From contig JAOABT010000151.1 of the NCBI GenBank assembly GCA_026418215.1, positions 1-5,433 of the forward strand: a DNA stretch of 5,433 nucleotides, read 5' to 3'. This DNA is from Clostridia bacterium (lineage in GTDB: Bacteria > Bacillota > Clostridia > DSM-8532). Shown here in pieces: positions 4,956 to 5,433 of the stretch (position 1 is the stretch's first letter; each line of letters starts with the position of its first letter). Below the pieces are notes generated by a model. That model did not search any database. It saw only the letters and a program-made list of their open reading frames with translations, and was not told where the DNA came from. The translations under genes and the position numbers were made by a program.

Positions 4956-5433
4956 TTACATAAGCTTTTCAAGGCGCTCCTGAATTTCAACAAGGAACTC
5001 ACGGCTGTTGACAACCTTCTTGTTGGCAAGCTCGGACAAGGAAGCCAGGTCCTTCGTCATGACGCCTTCCTCAATGGTTTGTCTGGAGGCCTGTTCAAGC
5101 TTATCTGCAAAGGATACAAGCTCCGGAAGGTTATCCAGCTCGCCGCGTTTTCTGAGGGCTCCGGTCCATGCAAAGAGGGTTGCCACTGAGTTTGTGGAGG
5201 TTTCCTTGCCTTCAAGGTGCTGATAATAGTGTCTTTGAACAGTACCATGGGCCGCTTCGTATTCGTAGTAGCCCTCGGGAGAAACAAGAACAGAGGTCAT
5301 CATCGCAAGGCTTCCGAAAGCTGAAGCCACCATGTCGGACATAACGTCGCCGTCGTAGTTCTTGCAGGCCCAAAGGAAGCCGCCCTCGGAACGCATGACT
5401 CTTGCCACAACATCGTCGATCAGGGTATAGAAG
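4956..5433 (-). CDS. icd: NADP-dependent isocitrate dehydrogenase, C-terminal 158 residues; 5' end outside window
   Basis: Oxidative decarboxylation of isocitrate to 2-oxoglutarate with NADP+, in the cytoplasm. The open frame continues to the window edge, so the GTG at 5408 is internal. The visible part strongly resembles the eukaryotic-type homodimeric enzyme. LIDDVVA carries the metal-binding Asp matching human IDH1 Asp252; [12 protein letters not shown] carries those matching Asp275 and Asp279. [11 protein letters not shown] keeps the Arg-His pair (Arg314, His315 in IDH1) that contacts the 2'-phosphate of NADP, and ETSTN keeps the adenine-binding Asn. The family is usually 400-415 aa, so about 60% is missing. 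It ends at TAA 4958-4956 and is followed after 36 nt by the K+ regulator genes, with no terminator between. This IDH type occurs in several Clostridia and Thermotoga. Confidence in function is very high. Confidence 0.96.
   Translation of the reverse strand, partial: FYTLIDDVVARVMRSEGGFLWACKNYDGDVMSDMVASAFGSLAMMTSVLVSPEGYYEYEAAHGTVQRHYYQHLEGKETSTNSVATLFAWTGALRKRGELDNLPELVSFADKLEQASRQTIEEGVMTKDLASLSELANKKVVNSREFLVEIQERLEKLM

Overview
The window reads as a piece of a Gram-positive, Clostridia-like (Firmicutes) chromosome of moderate GC. I infer this from strong AGGAGG-type ribosome binding sites a few bases before the starts, short single-module KtrA-like proteins, a Cof-type HAD phosphatase, a clostridial-style citrate synthase and FCD-type GntR regulator, and a eukaryotic-type (homodimeric) isocitrate dehydrogenase. 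Genus cannot be fixed from sequence alone. Every convincing gene lies on the minus strand, so transcription runs from high to low coordinates.

First transcription unit, in order of transcription: the C-terminal part of NADP-isocitrate dehydrogenase (5433-4956, cut by the window edge), two tandem TrkA/KtrA-family potassium-uptake regulators (4919-4305 and 4289-3636), a Cof-type HAD hydrolase (3624-2815) and, after a 94-nt gap, an exported transglutaminase-like protein (2720-1914). The first four are 36, 15 and 11 nt apart and look co-transcribed. A hairpin with a short U-run (1871-1842) follows the transglutaminase gene and probably ends the unit.

A gap of about 400 nt (1501-1913) holds that terminator, a near-consensus promoter (TTGACT, 17 nt, TACAAT), a nested palindromic operator over its -10 box, and a second inverted repeat upstream of the -35. 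This promoter drives a second unit: a GntR/FCD regulator (1500-814), then after 14 nt a citrate synthase reading frame (799 to the edge). Both ends of the window thus carry enzymes of the oxidative citrate branch that makes 2-oxoglutarate for glutamate. Potassium-uptake control lies beside isocitrate dehydrogenase, which suggests, as inference, a link between K+ and its counter-ion glutamate.

The most striking observation is in the citrate synthase frame. Residues 1 to about 204 are normal citrate synthase. Then, without a break in frame, the protein becomes the C-terminal part of an 8-oxoguanine DNA glycosylase (OGG family), running into its LPG helix-hairpin-helix motif at the window edge. 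GC content rises from about 48% to about 62% at the same place. The catalytic half of citrate synthase is absent from the window. A chimeric assembly join or illegitimate recombination is more likely than a functional fusion enzyme, and this must be resolved before the gene is named.
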